Source: Mycolicibacterium tusciae (GTDB lineage Bacteria; Actinomycetota; Actinomycetes; Mycobacteriales; Mycobacteriaceae). Taken from it: DNA of 64,000 bases. Where the stretch lies: positions 1 through 64,000 of the forward strand of contig NZ_MVIM01000015.1 in the NCBI RefSeq assembly GCF_002086795.1, in the 5' to 3' direction. A program made the position numbers and the translations under genes. Below the pieces are notes generated by a model. That model worked only from the letters and a program-made list of their open reading frames with translations, was not told the origin of the DNA and searched no databases. Below, in pieces: positions 8,653 through 17,604 of the stretch (the first letter of the stretch is position 1; each line of letters starts with the position of its first letter).

Positions 8653-9285
8653 ATGACGAAGGGCGCATACCGCCAGCAGCCGATGCTGCGCCGGGTCGGA
8701 ATGATGGTCGCGTGCTGTGCACTCGCGGTCACGACCGCCGCGTGCTCATCGTCCGATGAGACGTCGGATGAGACGTCCTCGGTTGAGACATCGTCGGCAA
8801 CCAGCGCGCCCCCCACATCGACAGCGGCATCCCCAACCGCCGCACCGCCGTCGACAGTGACCGCCACCGCGCCCGCACCTGCGACCGTGACCATCACTCA
8901 ACCCAAGGCCACCCCCGGCGTGAACATCGAGCCGATCAACGGGCCGTTCCAGTCGCCGTCCGGCAACATCCGCTGCACGACATTCGACTCTGACGGCCGC
9001 AACACCGTGCGCTGTGAGGTCGTCGAACATGTATGGCAGGCCCCACCCCGGTCCCCTGACTGCCAACTGAACTGGGGTGACCGGGTTGAACTGACCGAGG
9101 ACGGCGCCGCGGTCTTCAGCTGCTACGGCCAGAACCTTCCCGACCCGCAGGCCACCCTCGAGTACGGCAAGGTCGCCACCTTCGGTTCCATCTCGTGCAC
9201 CAGCGAAACCGTGGGAATCATGTGTCTGGACAACGACACCGGCCACTTCTTCAACGTGTCGCGCGACGCATATCAGGTCGGCTGA
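8653..9285 (+). CDS. Probable lipoprotein, Ser/Thr/Pro-rich stalk
   Basis: A 210-residue exported protein. The signal region MLRRVGMMVACCALAVTTAAC ends in a Cys whose preceding residues (TAAC) are an acceptable but not ideal lipobox. About 60 residues of Ser/Thr/Ala/Pro follow, then a folded domain with six Cys (IRCTTF, VRCEVV, DCQLNW, FSCYG, ISCTS, IMCLD), likely disulfide-bonded. The start at 8653 is chosen because AAGGAGAA lies seven bases before it; an upstream in-frame GTG at 8617 has no ribosome site. The Cys pattern and the phrase FQSPSGNIRC are common in mycobacterial secreted proteins of unknown function. Confidence 0.7.
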   Translation: MTKGAYRQQPMLRRVGMMVACCALAVTTAACSSSDETSDETSSVETSSATSAPPTSTAASPTAAPPSTVTATAPAPATVTITQPKATPGVNIEPINGPFQSPSGNIRCTTFDSDGRNTVRCEVVEHVWQAPPRSPDCQLNWGDRVELTEDGAAVFSCYGQNLPDPQATLEYGKVATFGSISCTSETVGIMCLDNDTGHFFNVSRDAYQVG

Positions 9286-9312
9286 TCCTGCTGCTGGTGA
9301 GCGTGCGGCCAG

Positions 9313-9318
9313 TAGCAT
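9313..9318 (+). promoter_or_regulatory. TANNNT -10 box, leaderless-type
   Basis: TAGCAT followed by seven bases and the GTG start at 9326. This is the layout of a leaderless transcript and supports the GTG as the true start of the transporter gene. Confidence 0.4.
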
Positions 9319-9325
9319 CCACTCG

Positions 9326-10852
9326 GTGTCCACCGATTCCCCCGTTGAAACCGGGGATCGCCACGCATCGGGACTAGCCGCCGTGATGACGGTGGCCGCC
9401 ATGGGCATCGGCTACGGCATTGCCATCGGCGACCCAACCACGCTGTCTGCCAACCTGCAGGTTGTTTCCGCTGGTCTGCACATCACCGGCACCACCTCCA
9501 CGTTCGTCGCCAGCCTGGCCACGCTGACCATGGCCGCCACTGTGCTGAGCGCCGGCGCCCTCGGCGATCTGTACGGCATGCGCCGCATGTACCTGCTGGG
9601 CCTGTCGGGCGTGATCGTGTTCAGCGCGCTCGCCGCCGCCGCGCCGGTGGCAGCGATTCTGATGATTGCTCGCGCCGGCGTCGGCGTGGCGTTCGCGTTC
9701 CTGATCGGGTTGTCGCTTGCGCTCACCAATGCGGTGTTCCCGCCGCGAAGGCGGGCCGCGGCCATCGCGGCCTACTTCGGTGTGGGATACGCCATCGCCA
9801 CGCCAATGCCCGCGATAAGTGGTGCACTCGGACACGCTATCGGCTGGCGCGCATGCTTTCTCGTGGTGCCGCTCATCGCGGTCCTCGGATTGGCGATCAC
9901 ATGGCGATTCGTGCCCGAAACGCTGCGTGCCAGCCGACGCCTCGACCTGCCCGGCTTGTTCCTGTTCGCCATCGCTCTGCTGGGCCTCATCTTCGGTACG
10001 TCCCGAATGGAGACCGGCATCGACCTGACCGGTCTCGTCTCCGTCGCGCTCGGCATCGTGGCGGGTGTCGGGTTCGTGATTCGAGAACTGCGCACCCCCG
10101 ACCCGGCGCTGGACATGCGGGTATTCCGCTCCGGCCGGTTCAACGCGGCGGTTACGGCCGGAGTCATGTTCAACATCGTGCTCGGCGGGTCCATGGTGCT
10201 GCTGGCCTTCTACCTTGTGACGATTCGCAAGGAATCCCACGAGCTGTTCGGCTTCCTGCTCATCCCCGCCACCGCGATGGCCGCAGTGGCCGCCACCGCA
10301 GCCGGTCCGGTGATCAGAAGCATCGGTCCCCGCGCGGTGATGATCACCGGCCTTCTCGCCATGCTGGCCGGTCTGCTCGTGCTGAGGTTGTTCGACCTGA
10401 ACACCGGGCGCACAGTCGTTTTCGTCACCGCAGCTCTGATCGTCGTCGGCGGTGCACTGGTCACCACCCCGCAGGCGACGATCATGATGAGTAGCGCGCC
10501 TGACGATCTCGGCGGCGCGGTATCGGCTGTCAAGAGCGCGGTCAACGAGGGCGGATACTCACTCGGCCCGGCCCTGTTCGCGCTCATCGGAATCAACCTT
10601 TTCCTCACCGATAGCGTGCACGACTTGTCGAAATCCGGTATCAGCCGTGCGGAGACACGCGAAGCGTTGGTGACGGCACACGGTGGCCAGCAGGCTCACC
10701 TCGTCAATCCCGAGCAGGCGCGACTGGTGGTGGAACAAGCGCCGCACAACGCTATCGATGCGATTCACACGCTGAGTCTGATGATGGCCGTTGGGCCGGT
10801 CGTGGCGATCATCCTGGCGCTCTGGCTCATCAAGCCCGCCGCCAAATCGTGA
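9326..10852 (+). CDS. MFS transporter, DHA2-type drug:proton antiporter
   Basis: A 508-residue membrane protein with about 14 hydrophobic segments, the DHA2 number. Motif A between helices 2 and 3 reads GALGDLYGMRRMYLLGL, and the motif-C-like region GVGYAIATPMPAISGALGHA lies in helix 5. Such transporters export drugs, dyes or lipophilic metabolites using the proton gradient. The large loop near the C-terminus (SGISRAETREALVTAHGGQQ) sits between the last helices, as in EmrB/Stp-type relatives. The GTG start is supported by a TAGCAT box seven bases upstream. The stop overlaps the start of the formylglycine-generating-enzyme gene by four bases, so the two are translationally coupled; the reason is unknown. 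Confidence 0.85.
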   Translation: MSTDSPVETGDRHASGLAAVMTVAAMGIGYGIAIGDPTTLSANLQVVSAGLHITGTTSTFVASLATLTMAATVLSAGALGDLYGMRRMYLLGLSGVIVFSALAAAAPVAAILMIARAGVGVAFAFLIGLSLALTNAVFPPRRRAAAIAAYFGVGYAIATPMPAISGALGHAIGWRACFLVVPLIAVLGLAITWRFVPETLRASRRLDLPGLFLFAIALLGLIFGTSRMETGIDLTGLVSVALGIVAGVGFVIRELRTPDPALDMRVFRSGRFNAAVTAGVMFNIVLGGSMVLLAFYLVTIRKESHELFGFLLIPATAMAAVAATAAGPVIRSIGPRAVMITGLLAMLAGLLVLRLFDLNTGRTVVFVTAALIVVGGALVTTPQATIMMSSAPDDLGGAVSAVKSAVNEGGYSLGPALFALIGINLFLTDSVHDLSKSGISRAETREALVTAHGGQQAHLVNPEQARLVVEQAPHNAIDAIHTLSLMMAVGPVVAIILALWLIKPAAKS

Positions 10853-11739
10853 CGCCTGAGACGGTGCTGACCGAACTGATCGACGTCCCCGGGGGTTCGT
10901 TCCGCATGGGCTCCAATGACTTCTATCCCGAAGAGGCGCCTGCCCATACCGCCACCGTCGACGGATTCGCGATCGAGCGCCACCCGGTGACCAACGCCCA
11001 GTTCACCCAGTTCGTCGACGACACCGGTTACGTCACGATCGCCGAAAAGCCTTTGGATCCAGCCCAATTCCCCGACGTACCGCCGGAGGATCGGGCACCG
11101 GGAGCGCTGGTGTTCCAGCCGACCGCCGGTCCTGTCGACCTGCGCAACTGGCGCTTGTGGTGGACCTGGATGCCCGGTGCGTGCTGGCGACACCCCCGCG
11201 GACCGGAGTCGTCGATCGAGAACCTCGACGAGCATCCCGTGGTCCAGATCGCCTACCCCGACGCCAACGCCTACGCGCAGTGGGCCGAGCGACGGCTGCC
11301 CACCGAAATCGAATGGGAGTACGCGGCGCGGGCGGGATCGACGACGGTGTACCCCTGGGGCGACACCGCGCGACCGGGCGACGAATTGATGGCCAACACC
11401 TGGCAGGGCCGCTTCCCCTACCGCAACGACGGCGCCGACGGTTGGACCGGCACCTCGCCCGTCGGCACGTTCGCCGCCAACCCGTTCGGACTCGTCGACA
11501 TGATCGGCAACGTCTGGGAATGGACCACCACCCACTACCGGCCGGGCCACCGCCCCGGCCAGCCCGCTAAGTCCTGCTGCACTCCCATGCTCTCGGCCGA
11601 CCCCGCGGTGATGCAGACCCTCAAGGGCGGCTCACACCTGTGCGCGCCCGAGTACTGCCACCGCTATCGCGCGGCGGCGCGCTCGTCGCAATCGCAGGAC
11701 ACCGCCACGTCGCACATCGGGTTTCGCTGCGTGGCCTGA
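10849..11739 (+). CDS. Formylglycine-generating enzyme homologue (sulfatase-modifying factor family)
   Basis: A 296-residue FGE-family protein. FGE oxidises a Cys in the C-x-P-x-R motif of sulfatases to formylglycine in the cytoplasm. The family start VPGGSFRMGSNDFYPEE, the mid-domain RLPTEIEWEYAARAG and DMIGNVWEWT are present, and the copper-binding/catalytic Cys pair is intact as GGSHLCAPEYCHRYR (Cys265 and Cys270, spacing as in characterised FGEs). The sequence closely resembles mycobacterial Rv0712-type FGE. It starts with GTG overlapping the MFS stop. No sulfatase gene occurs in this window, unlike in M. tuberculosis where one is adjacent, so its substrate must be encoded elsewhere. Confidence 0.9.
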   Translation: MTPETVLTELIDVPGGSFRMGSNDFYPEEAPAHTATVDGFAIERHPVTNAQFTQFVDDTGYVTIAEKPLDPAQFPDVPPEDRAPGALVFQPTAGPVDLRNWRLWWTWMPGACWRHPRGPESSIENLDEHPVVQIAYPDANAYAQWAERRLPTEIEWEYAARAGSTTVYPWGDTARPGDELMANTWQGRFPYRNDGADGWTGTSPVGTFAANPFGLVDMIGNVWEWTTTHYRPGHRPGQPAKSCCTPMLSADPAVMQTLKGGSHLCAPEYCHRYRAAARSSQSQDTATSHIGFRCVA

Positions 11740-11743
11740 GCGA

Positions 11744-12163
11744 TCAGTACGGCGTGACGGTCGTTCCGTCGACGGAGACGTTCATGCCGTGGACGCTCTT
11801 GATGTTCGTCAGACGCGTCCCTTCGATCGTCAACAACAGGGCCCAGCCGTGAAACCGATACGGCTGGCCGTTGACCATCGTCACCTCTTGACCGGAGGTC
11901 GGACCGATACCGCCTTCGGCCCAAGTGACCTTCCCGGCGGGGTCCACTGATGCGACGCGACTGCCGACCGGAGCACCAGCGAATCCCGCGGGGTTTTCGC
12001 ACGCGGCGGCCTCCGCCGTGACCACGCAGCGCACGTTGCCGGCGGTGCGGAGGTACTGGGCGACGGGGTTGTAAGCGCCCGGCTGCGCCGAGGCCGTCGG
12101 GGCAATCCCACCCCCCATGACCGCTGCGACCACCCCCAGAACTGCAGCCGATTGTCGTTTCAT
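11744..12163 (-). CDS. Secreted protein of unknown function
   Basis: A 139-residue exported protein. Residues 1-28 form a Sec signal peptide (MKRQSAAVLGVVAAVMGGG, then a TASAQP cleavage site). The mature part has two Cys (VRCVVT and AACENP) that could form one disulfide, and ends with a compact segment HGWALLLTIEGTRLTNIKSV. The start at 12163 is chosen over the longer open frame because GAAGGAAA lies just upstream and the signal peptide begins there. It is convergent with the FGE gene four bases away. The style matches a family of small mycobacterial secreted proteins; no function is known to me. Confidence 0.7.
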   Translation of the reverse strand: MKRQSAAVLGVVAAVMGGGIAPTASAQPGAYNPVAQYLRTAGNVRCVVTAEAAACENPAGFAGAPVGSRVASVDPAGKVTWAEGGIGPTSGQEVTMVNGQPYRFHGWALLLTIEGTRLTNIKSVHGMNVSVDGTTVTPY

Positions 12164-12294
12164 GAGCTTTCCTTCAGCGCGCAGGCATCGTCGTCTGGGT
12201 GATTGTGCGCCATCGATCCCCCATATTTGTGCCGATTGGCATCCGCGAAGCGTCCGGCTCCGAATACCTGGTGAAGCGCATGAGAGGAAACCAG

Positions 12295-13089
12295 TTGACC
12301 ACTGCACAGGCCGACAGCAGGGCACCGTCGGTGCGATCGTGGCGGTGGATCGCCGCGCTCTTGGCGCTCACTCAGCTCGCCGCGCCCGTGATCGCGAACG
12401 CGGTGGCCCCCGACTTCCTGAAGTCAGGAGCGACGAACCAGGCACTCATCACCCCCGCCGGTTACGCGTTCAGCCTGTGGGGACTGATCACCGCCCTGAG
12501 CGCGGCGACGGCGTTGGCGGTCCTGCGTTACGGCCTTGGCTCGTGGTGGGAGACGAGCGTGCTCGTCGACGCCAGCGTGGCGTTCATCGGATTCAGCGTC
12601 TGGCTCCTCGTGGCTTCGCAGGACTGGCTGTGGGTCAGCGTCGCGGTGTTCGCGGTGATGGTGTCGGCGCTGATCCACATCATGCGACTGCTGGTGCGGC
12701 GGCGCCATGACCTGACCTGCCCGCCCTGGGTCGCGCTGCTCACCACCGTGACATTCGGCCTCTATCTCGGCTGGAGCAGCATCGCGGTGTTCGCGAATGT
12801 CGCTGCAGCGCTTATCCAGAGCGGTGTCTCAGCGTCGACCGCCTGGTGGCAATTCATCGTGCTGGCCGCCGCGGGTGCCTGCGCGCTGATCCTGACGACG
12901 ATGCTGCGCGGCACCCCCGGTTATGCGGCGGGAGTGGTGTGGGCGCTCGTGGCGATCGCGATCGGCGCGGCCGGCCGGGACAATACGTTCCTATCGGTGA
13001 CGGCCGTCGTGGCCACCGTGCTCGTCGTCATTGCGACAGTCGCGGCGATACAACGTCATCGCGCACATCCGACTCATTCTTCTGAGTAG
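12295..13089 (+). CDS. TspO/tryptophan-rich-sensory-protein-like membrane protein
   Basis: A 264-residue integral membrane protein with about seven hydrophobic helices. The segment NQALITPAGYAFSLWGLITA resembles the start of the TspO/MBR-like tryptophan-rich sensory family, and further Trp-rich membrane segments (FSVWLLVASQDWLWVSV, GLYLGWSSIAVF) agree. TspO-type proteins bind porphyrins or lipids; a role here is not established. The TTG at 12295 is preferred because GAGAGGAAA lies just before it; an ATG at 12280 in the same frame is the alternative. It is divergent from the secreted-protein gene and overlaps the PPOX gene tail-to-tail by 16 bases. Confidence 0.5.
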   Translation: MTTAQADSRAPSVRSWRWIAALLALTQLAAPVIANAVAPDFLKSGATNQALITPAGYAFSLWGLITALSAATALAVLRYGLGSWWETSVLVDASVAFIGFSVWLLVASQDWLWVSVAVFAVMVSALIHIMRLLVRRRHDLTCPPWVALLTTVTFGLYLGWSSIAVFANVAAALIQSGVSASTAWWQFIVLAAAGACALILTTMLRGTPGYAAGVVWALVAIAIGAAGRDNTFLSVTAVVATVLVVIATVAAIQRHRAHPTHSSE

Positions 13090-13493
13090 TCGAAGCTCAG
13101 CCACCGCTGCGGCCGCATCCGGATGAGCACCGACGTCGGGGTCAGGTTCGCCTCGGTGAACTGGTTGCCCGCCTCCTCGCCGAGATAACGGACGGCGATC
13201 GGGCGCGCATAGTCGTCGGTCGCCGGGCTGATGTCGGTGACGTCACCCTCGGCGGTGACGTACTTGTATGGCGGCTGCTCATCCTGAGCGGTGATCGAGA
13301 ACCGGCCGGCATCGCGGATCAGCCGATGCTTGAGTGAATCGGACTCGGTCCACAACAGCACCTCGCCGCCGGGTTCATACCCGTACCAGATCGGGACACT
13401 GAGCGGGGCGCGGTCTTTACGTTCGACCGCGATCACCCCGACGTGCAGATCGGACAGGAACTTTTCGCGGTCATCACTGCTCATCTTGGCCAT
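13074..13493 (-). CDS. PPOX-class split-barrel flavin/F420-binding protein
   Basis: A 139-residue pyridoxamine-phosphate-oxidase-fold protein. Signature pieces are LHVGVIAVERKDRAPLSVPI, then WYGYEPGGEVLLWTESDSLK and HRLIRDAGRFSITAQDEQPP, in the order of the split beta-barrel that binds FMN or F420. The YKYVTAEGDV strand and a C-terminal RMRPQRWLSFDYSE follow. Mycobacteria carry many such single-domain proteins acting as F420-dependent reductases or haem/biliverdin binders. A second ATG at 13484 may be the real start. It overlaps the TspO-like gene at their 3' ends. Substrate unknown. Confidence 0.8.
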   Translation of the reverse strand: MAKMSSDDREKFLSDLHVGVIAVERKDRAPLSVPIWYGYEPGGEVLLWTESDSLKHRLIRDAGRFSITAQDEQPPYKYVTAEGDVTDISPATDDYARPIAVRYLGEEAGNQFTEANLTPTSVLIRMRPQRWLSFDYSEE

Positions 13494-13535
13494 ATACGGC
13501 CAAACCGCGTCCCACCAGATCGCATTCCCGGGGCG

Positions 13536-14405
13536 TCAGTGCAGCGAGACGAGGTCGTGCACGGAGTCCTGGGGCAGCGGTCCGTCCACGACGGCCGTCA
13601 CCTCCATGTTCTTCAACGTGATCGCGCCCTTGTGGTTGTCGAGGAAAGCGGTGTCGGCGGCGTCGCGTCCGGTGGCGATGCGCACCATGGACTGTCGCGG
13701 AGACAGGCACGTCGCATCGACGACGCGCCAGACTCCCTCGACGTACGCCTCGGCGACCGCATGGAAATCCATCGGCTCACAACCCGGGGCGTACACCGCG
13801 ACCAGCCGAGCGGGCACGTTCACGGCGCGCAGCAGTGCGACCACCAGATGGGCGTAGTCGCGGCACACGCCCTCGCCGGCCAGCACGGTGTCGGCCGCGC
13901 CGTCGATCGGGTCGCTGGATCCCGGTACGTAGTTCAGCCTGGTGCCCACCCACGACGACACCTTCTCCAGCAGGGTCTCCGAGTCGGCATAATCCGCGAA
14001 TTCCGTTGCGGCGAAACCGAAGAACTTGTCGGCCTCGGCGTAACGGCTCGGCCGCAGGTAGGTGATCAGGTCGATGTCGTGCACCGGCGCGGGGTCGGCC
14101 TGCCCGTAGACCGTCGCCGTGTAATCGGCGGTGACGGTGCCCTCGGGTGCCGCAAAGCGGTGAATCCGCGTGCCGTGCTTGCCGATGACCTCGTCGGGGG
14201 TGACGGGCTTGCCGTTGCACGTGAAGGTGAGCGACTCGGTCACGCGTGCGCCGGGATGATCGGCGATGGCGATCTGGAACTCGAGGATGGTGGGCGCCGT
14301 GACGGCCACTTCGAGGTTGGCGCCGACGTCGCGCTTGAGTTCGCTCGTCGGCGCCTCGTCCGTCGCGTCCGCTGTTGATCGTCGCCACTCAGGCATCTCA
14401 GCCAT
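13536..14405 (-). CDS. Transglutaminase-like cysteine-protease-fold protein
   Basis: A 289-residue cytoplasmic protein with a transglutaminase-like core. The catalytic triad is visible: Cys181 in GEGVCRDYAHLVV, His215 in PMDFHAVAEAYV and Asp230 in VWRVVDAT. An N-terminal beta-rich domain (about 30-120) precedes it, including EFQIAIADHPG and HDIDLITYLRPSRY, as in the bacterial proteins often encoded beside peptide ligases. Such proteins cleave or form amide bonds; the substrate is not known. The first 25 or so residues are low-complexity and the true start may lie a little further in. No ATP-grasp or alpha-E partner gene is adjacent, unlike many relatives. Confidence 0.75.
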   Translation of the reverse strand: MAEMPEWRRSTADATDEAPTSELKRDVGANLEVAVTAPTILEFQIAIADHPGARVTESLTFTCNGKPVTPDEVIGKHGTRIHRFAAPEGTVTADYTATVYGQADPAPVHDIDLITYLRPSRYAEADKFFGFAATEFADYADSETLLEKVSSWVGTRLNYVPGSSDPIDGAADTVLAGEGVCRDYAHLVVALLRAVNVPARLVAVYAPGCEPMDFHAVAEAYVEGVWRVVDATCLSPRQSMVRIATGRDAADTAFLDNHKGAITLKNMEVTAVVDGPLPQDSVHDLVSLH

Positions 14406-14475
14406 CGCGCACCACTTCCGTCGGGAGGGTGTAACCCTAACGGCGTTCGCGGAGGTCGGCAGCGCGACAAAAGTG

Positions 14476-14694
14476 CTAGGAGCTCCCCGATCGCCCGGTC
14501 TGCTGCTGCAGCTCGTCGATGAGCTCGGACGCCTGCGCCTTGGTCAGGTCGTCGGGGATATCGCGTCCCGCTTCCTGGGCCAGGGTGCCGAGGTAACTGC
14601 GCTGCGGGCCGGTCATGGGCTCGTCGCCGGTCACCCACTCGGACGTCTCCTTCTCGGCGTTCTCCATCGGGGCTTGCTGAGTGTCCTTGGTCAT
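14476..14694 (-). CDS. DUF3072 small protein
   Basis: A 72-residue soluble protein starting MTKDTQQAPMENAEKE. The conserved core is MTGPQRSYLGTLAQEAG followed by LTKAQASELIDELQQQTGR, which is the DUF3072 signature and looks like a small helical SAP- or HeH-like fold. The ATG at 14694 is preferred over 14718 since the conserved part lies downstream and the N-terminus is charged. These proteins are common in actinobacteria and of unknown function. It is divergent from the WXG100 cassette, with 298 bp between starts that hold no other gene I can support, only a TAATGT box near 14941. Confidence 0.7.
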   Translation of the reverse strand: MTKDTQQAPMENAEKETSEWVTGDEPMTGPQRSYLGTLAQEAGRDIPDDLTKAQASELIDELQQQTGRSGSS

Positions 14695-14992
14695 GACCGC
14701 AGAATTGCCATCGCACATGCGTTCGAAACATGTCCGGGCTCACCGTCGAGCCAGCAAACCCTCCCCGCCACAGATGAATGCAAGAAACGTGCGCAAACCC
14801 CGCACCGCAACGGGCTGCAGCGGATCATATCGCCGAAAATCGTCCCGCCCACAGCCTCGCAGATCCGTGTGACCAGCGCTGACACGGAGCGGCACCGCGT
14901 GGGCGAAAAATTGGCGCACAGGGGGCGCTCCGACCAGTGGTAATGTTTCAGCAAACATGGAAGCTGCTATCTCGAGGGTGGGGTTGTTCGAC

Positions 14993-15307
14993 ATGGGCAA
15001 GAACTTGGAGGTCGATCCGGTCGAGGTGCGGATGGCCGCCGATCACGTCGATGTGGCCGCCGACGGCCTGCGTTCGGATCACGGCGTCGCACAGGAACGC
15101 ATCGGCACCGCCCAGGCCGGCTGGATCGGGACCAGCGGTGACGCGCTCGCCAAGGTCGCCACCAAGTGGGAAGAAGACACCACCCGCCACTACAACGAGC
15201 TCATCGCGCACGTCGAGGGTTTCAAGTCGGCGGCGGTGAGCTACGTCGGCACCGACAACCAGCAGGCCACCGAGATCGAAAACGCGGGTCCGGATCTGGG
15301 GCTGTAA
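14993..15307 (+). CDS. WXG100-family ESX-type protein
   Basis: A 104-residue helical-hairpin protein of the ESAT-6-like class. The turn motif Trp-Ile-Gly is at residues 44-46 (QAGWIGTSGD), at the expected middle. A C-terminal YxxxD motif (Tyr84-Val-Gly-Thr-Asp88) matches the type VII secretion signal. It is followed after three bases by the large WXG-bearing gene, so the two probably pair as ESX heterodimers do, with this the small partner. The ATG at 14993, preceded by a G-rich ribosome site (GAGGGTGGGG), is chosen over ATG 14957. No ESX secretion machinery genes are in this window, so export would use a system encoded elsewhere. Confidence 0.75.
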   Translation: MGKNLEVDPVEVRMAADHVDVAADGLRSDHGVAQERIGTAQAGWIGTSGDALAKVATKWEEDTTRHYNELIAHVEGFKSAAVSYVGTDNQQATEIENAGPDLGL

Positions 15308-15310
15308 TCC

Positions 15311-17599
15311 GTGGGGATAACGCTTGCCGACGTCCAGAATTGGCAGCCCGAGCAGATCGACGAAGTGTCACAGGCGGCAGCGCAACGTGCCCGCACCAGT
15401 GGCGAAGCCGCCGAAACGCTGCGCAACCTTTCGGTGTTCGGGACGTGGAAGGGCGAAGCCGGCGAGGCCGCGCAGCAGGCCATCAACCAATCGGCCACCA
15501 CCCTGTCCCTGTCGCAGAAGGAGGCCTTCCTCGTCGCGATGGGCGCGGGGAAAGCCGCCGGTGACGTCCGCAAGGTCAAGAACGACCTCCAAAGCCTGCT
15601 CGATTACGCCAACGCCGCCCCGCATGTCCAGATCGACCTGGCCACCAACACGGTCACGCCGCCCGACACCACCGGCTGGCCCGCCGAAAAGATTGAGGAG
15701 CTGAGAGCGAAGACCGAAGATGTCGAGAACCGGATGGGGGCCGTGCTGGCCGCCGCCGAGGAAGCCGACGCCGACCTGGCGCGGGTGCTCACCGCCGCGA
15801 CCGGAGGCGACCCCGGGCTTCCCGGAGAGCAGGGCACCAACGACGGACAGTCACTGCAGGACGGCCAACTCACGCCTGAGGAGATGGCGCGTCTGGAGGA
15901 GAACACCAACCTGACGCCCGAGCAGCAGGAGGCGTTGGTCCGCGGCGATCTGGTGCTGCCCACGAGCCAGATGGAGTACCTCAACAACTTGTCTCGGTCG
16001 CTGGATGGCAAGAGCCCGGCCGAGATTCGCTCGATGATCGACCAGATGAACGCCAACGGCCAGAACGGCGGCGCCGTGGCCGACGCGCTGCAGCTGCTGG
16101 GCAACGAGAACATCACGACGGCCGGCGATCCCGCCGAAGGCGTGCCGACGCAGGGCGGTATGGCGAACCTGCCGTCGGGTATCCGCGAAACATTCGAGCG
16201 GCCCACGCGCGGGATTGCGGTGCCTACCCAAGGCACCAACGAGCAGGGCAATCCGACCATCGAGATGCCCGACCTCGAGCATCCGTTCCCCGAGCTCAAC
16301 AATTACCGCGACATCGCGGCGATCGTGTCGGCCGGCGACGCGAACCTGCAGCATGGGACGGCGTTGGACAAAGCCCTGCTGGACAAGTCGGAGGAGGTCC
16401 TGCACGGCACGCACAACCCGCCGTATTACCCGTGGGCCGAAAATGTCGAATGGACACAGGAACGCATCGACCCGGCGGTGCAGGACATGCTCAACGCGGC
16501 CGGACGCGACCAGATGGCCGTGCACAGCGAGCTCACGGGCGCCGACGGGAAGACGCCCAACACGGCGTTCATGGAGGACCTGTTCACCCATCAGTGGGCG
16601 GACGACGGCGCCGCGGCAGGCACGCTGCTCAACGGCACCGGTGCAATACCGACCGACCTCACCGACCCCACGCAGATGGACCAGGCCACCCGCGCCGGGC
16701 AGATCATGCATACGGTCGACTCGTTTGTCGGCAGCGCCGAGTACTCCCCGCGGTTGCTCGACATCCCCGGCCTGGACGGACAGTCGGTCGGTCAGGTCAA
16801 CCCCGAGCTCACCCAGGCCCTTGCCGAGGCCAACAAGCCTTACATCGACGACATGCTCGGCAATTCCCTGGACGACAGCCAAGGTTTCCGCCCGTTGGAT
16901 GACATGAAGAACCCGGAGATGCCGGTCATGCGGGATCTGTTCGCGGTGATCGACAGCAATGCGGATGCCGCCACCATCCTCAACAGCCAGGCGTATCTCA
17001 ATGGCCTTCAGTATCAAGCCAACTTCGAGCAGTCCATCATCGACGGCGGCACGGTCAACACGGGCGATCTGCAGTCAGCCGGCACGTTGCGGGGCGTGAT
17101 CGATTCCGCGGCCAACATCGCCGACAACGACGCCATCGAATACGGCAACCTGCAGGAGGTGTTGGCCTACGAGAGTCGTGGCATGTGGTTCGACGTGGCC
17201 AAGACGATCGGCGGGGAGCTCCCCTTCGTCGACAAGATCCTGGAGTGGAACGACAAGATTCCGGGTGATCCGCTGCACCAGATCTTCGTCGGCGACGCGC
17301 CCGTGGGCGCCGACCCGACCTACATCGCCCAGCAGAGTTCCGAAATGATGCAGTACGCCGTGGCGCAACGGTTGATCGACGCCAACCTCGGCGACCCGTC
17401 CGTCTTCCAGCAATTCGGCCTGATCGACCCCGAGACCAACCAACTCAGGCCGATCAAGCAGGACGACTTCGGCGACTTCCGCTCTGCCTTCACGGATTAC
17501 TTCATGGGAATCAACCCGACGGTGAAGATCGGTATCGAGGACTACGAGGACGCCTACCGGGACGCGCTGCCCACGCCGACGGGGCACACGGGAGGATAG
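15311..17599 (+). CDS. Large WXG-N-terminal helical protein (TPR-region-type), putative ESX partner
   Basis: A 762-residue protein. Its first about 100 residues mimic a WXG100 hairpin: GITLADVQNWQPEQIDEVSQ opens, and Trp46-Lys-Gly48 (FGTWKGEAGEA) sits at the same position as the turn of the small partner. Residues 130-290 include coiled-coil and acidic Asp/Glu/Gln-rich stretches and SRSLDGKSPAEIRSMIDQM. The rest (about 300-750) is a long helical Asp/Asn-rich region with no membrane segment and no catalytic motif I recognise; related mycobacterial proteins are described as having a TPR-like region. GTG start three bases after the WXG100 stop. The stop lies five bases before the lipoprotein start. 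It could be a secreted effector, toxin or structural partner; that is inference. Confidence 0.7.
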   Translation: MGITLADVQNWQPEQIDEVSQAAAQRARTSGEAAETLRNLSVFGTWKGEAGEAAQQAINQSATTLSLSQKEAFLVAMGAGKAAGDVRKVKNDLQSLLDYANAAPHVQIDLATNTVTPPDTTGWPAEKIEELRAKTEDVENRMGAVLAAAEEADADLARVLTAATGGDPGLPGEQGTNDGQSLQDGQLTPEEMARLEENTNLTPEQQEALVRGDLVLPTSQMEYLNNLSRSLDGKSPAEIRSMIDQMNANGQNGGAVADALQLLGNENITTAGDPAEGVPTQGGMANLPSGIRETFERPTRGIAVPTQGTNEQGNPTIEMPDLEHPFPELNNYRDIAAIVSAGDANLQHGTALDKALLDKSEEVLHGTHNPPYYPWAENVEWTQERIDPAVQDMLNAAGRDQMAVHSELTGADGKTPNTAFMEDLFTHQWADDGAAAGTLLNGTGAIPTDLTDPTQMDQATRAGQIMHTVDSFVGSAEYSPRLLDIPGLDGQSVGQVNPELTQALAEANKPYIDDMLGNSLDDSQGFRPLDDMKNPEMPVMRDLFAVIDSNADAATILNSQAYLNGLQYQANFEQSIIDGGTVNTGDLQSAGTLRGVIDSAANIADNDAIEYGNLQEVLAYESRGMWFDVAKTIGGELPFVDKILEWNDKIPGDPLHQIFVGDAPVGADPTYIAQQSSEMMQYAVAQRLIDANLGDPSVFQQFGLIDPETNQLRPIKQDDFGDFRSAFTDYFMGINPTVKIGIEDYEDAYRDALPTPTGHTGG

Positions 17600-17604
17600 C
17601 GAGC

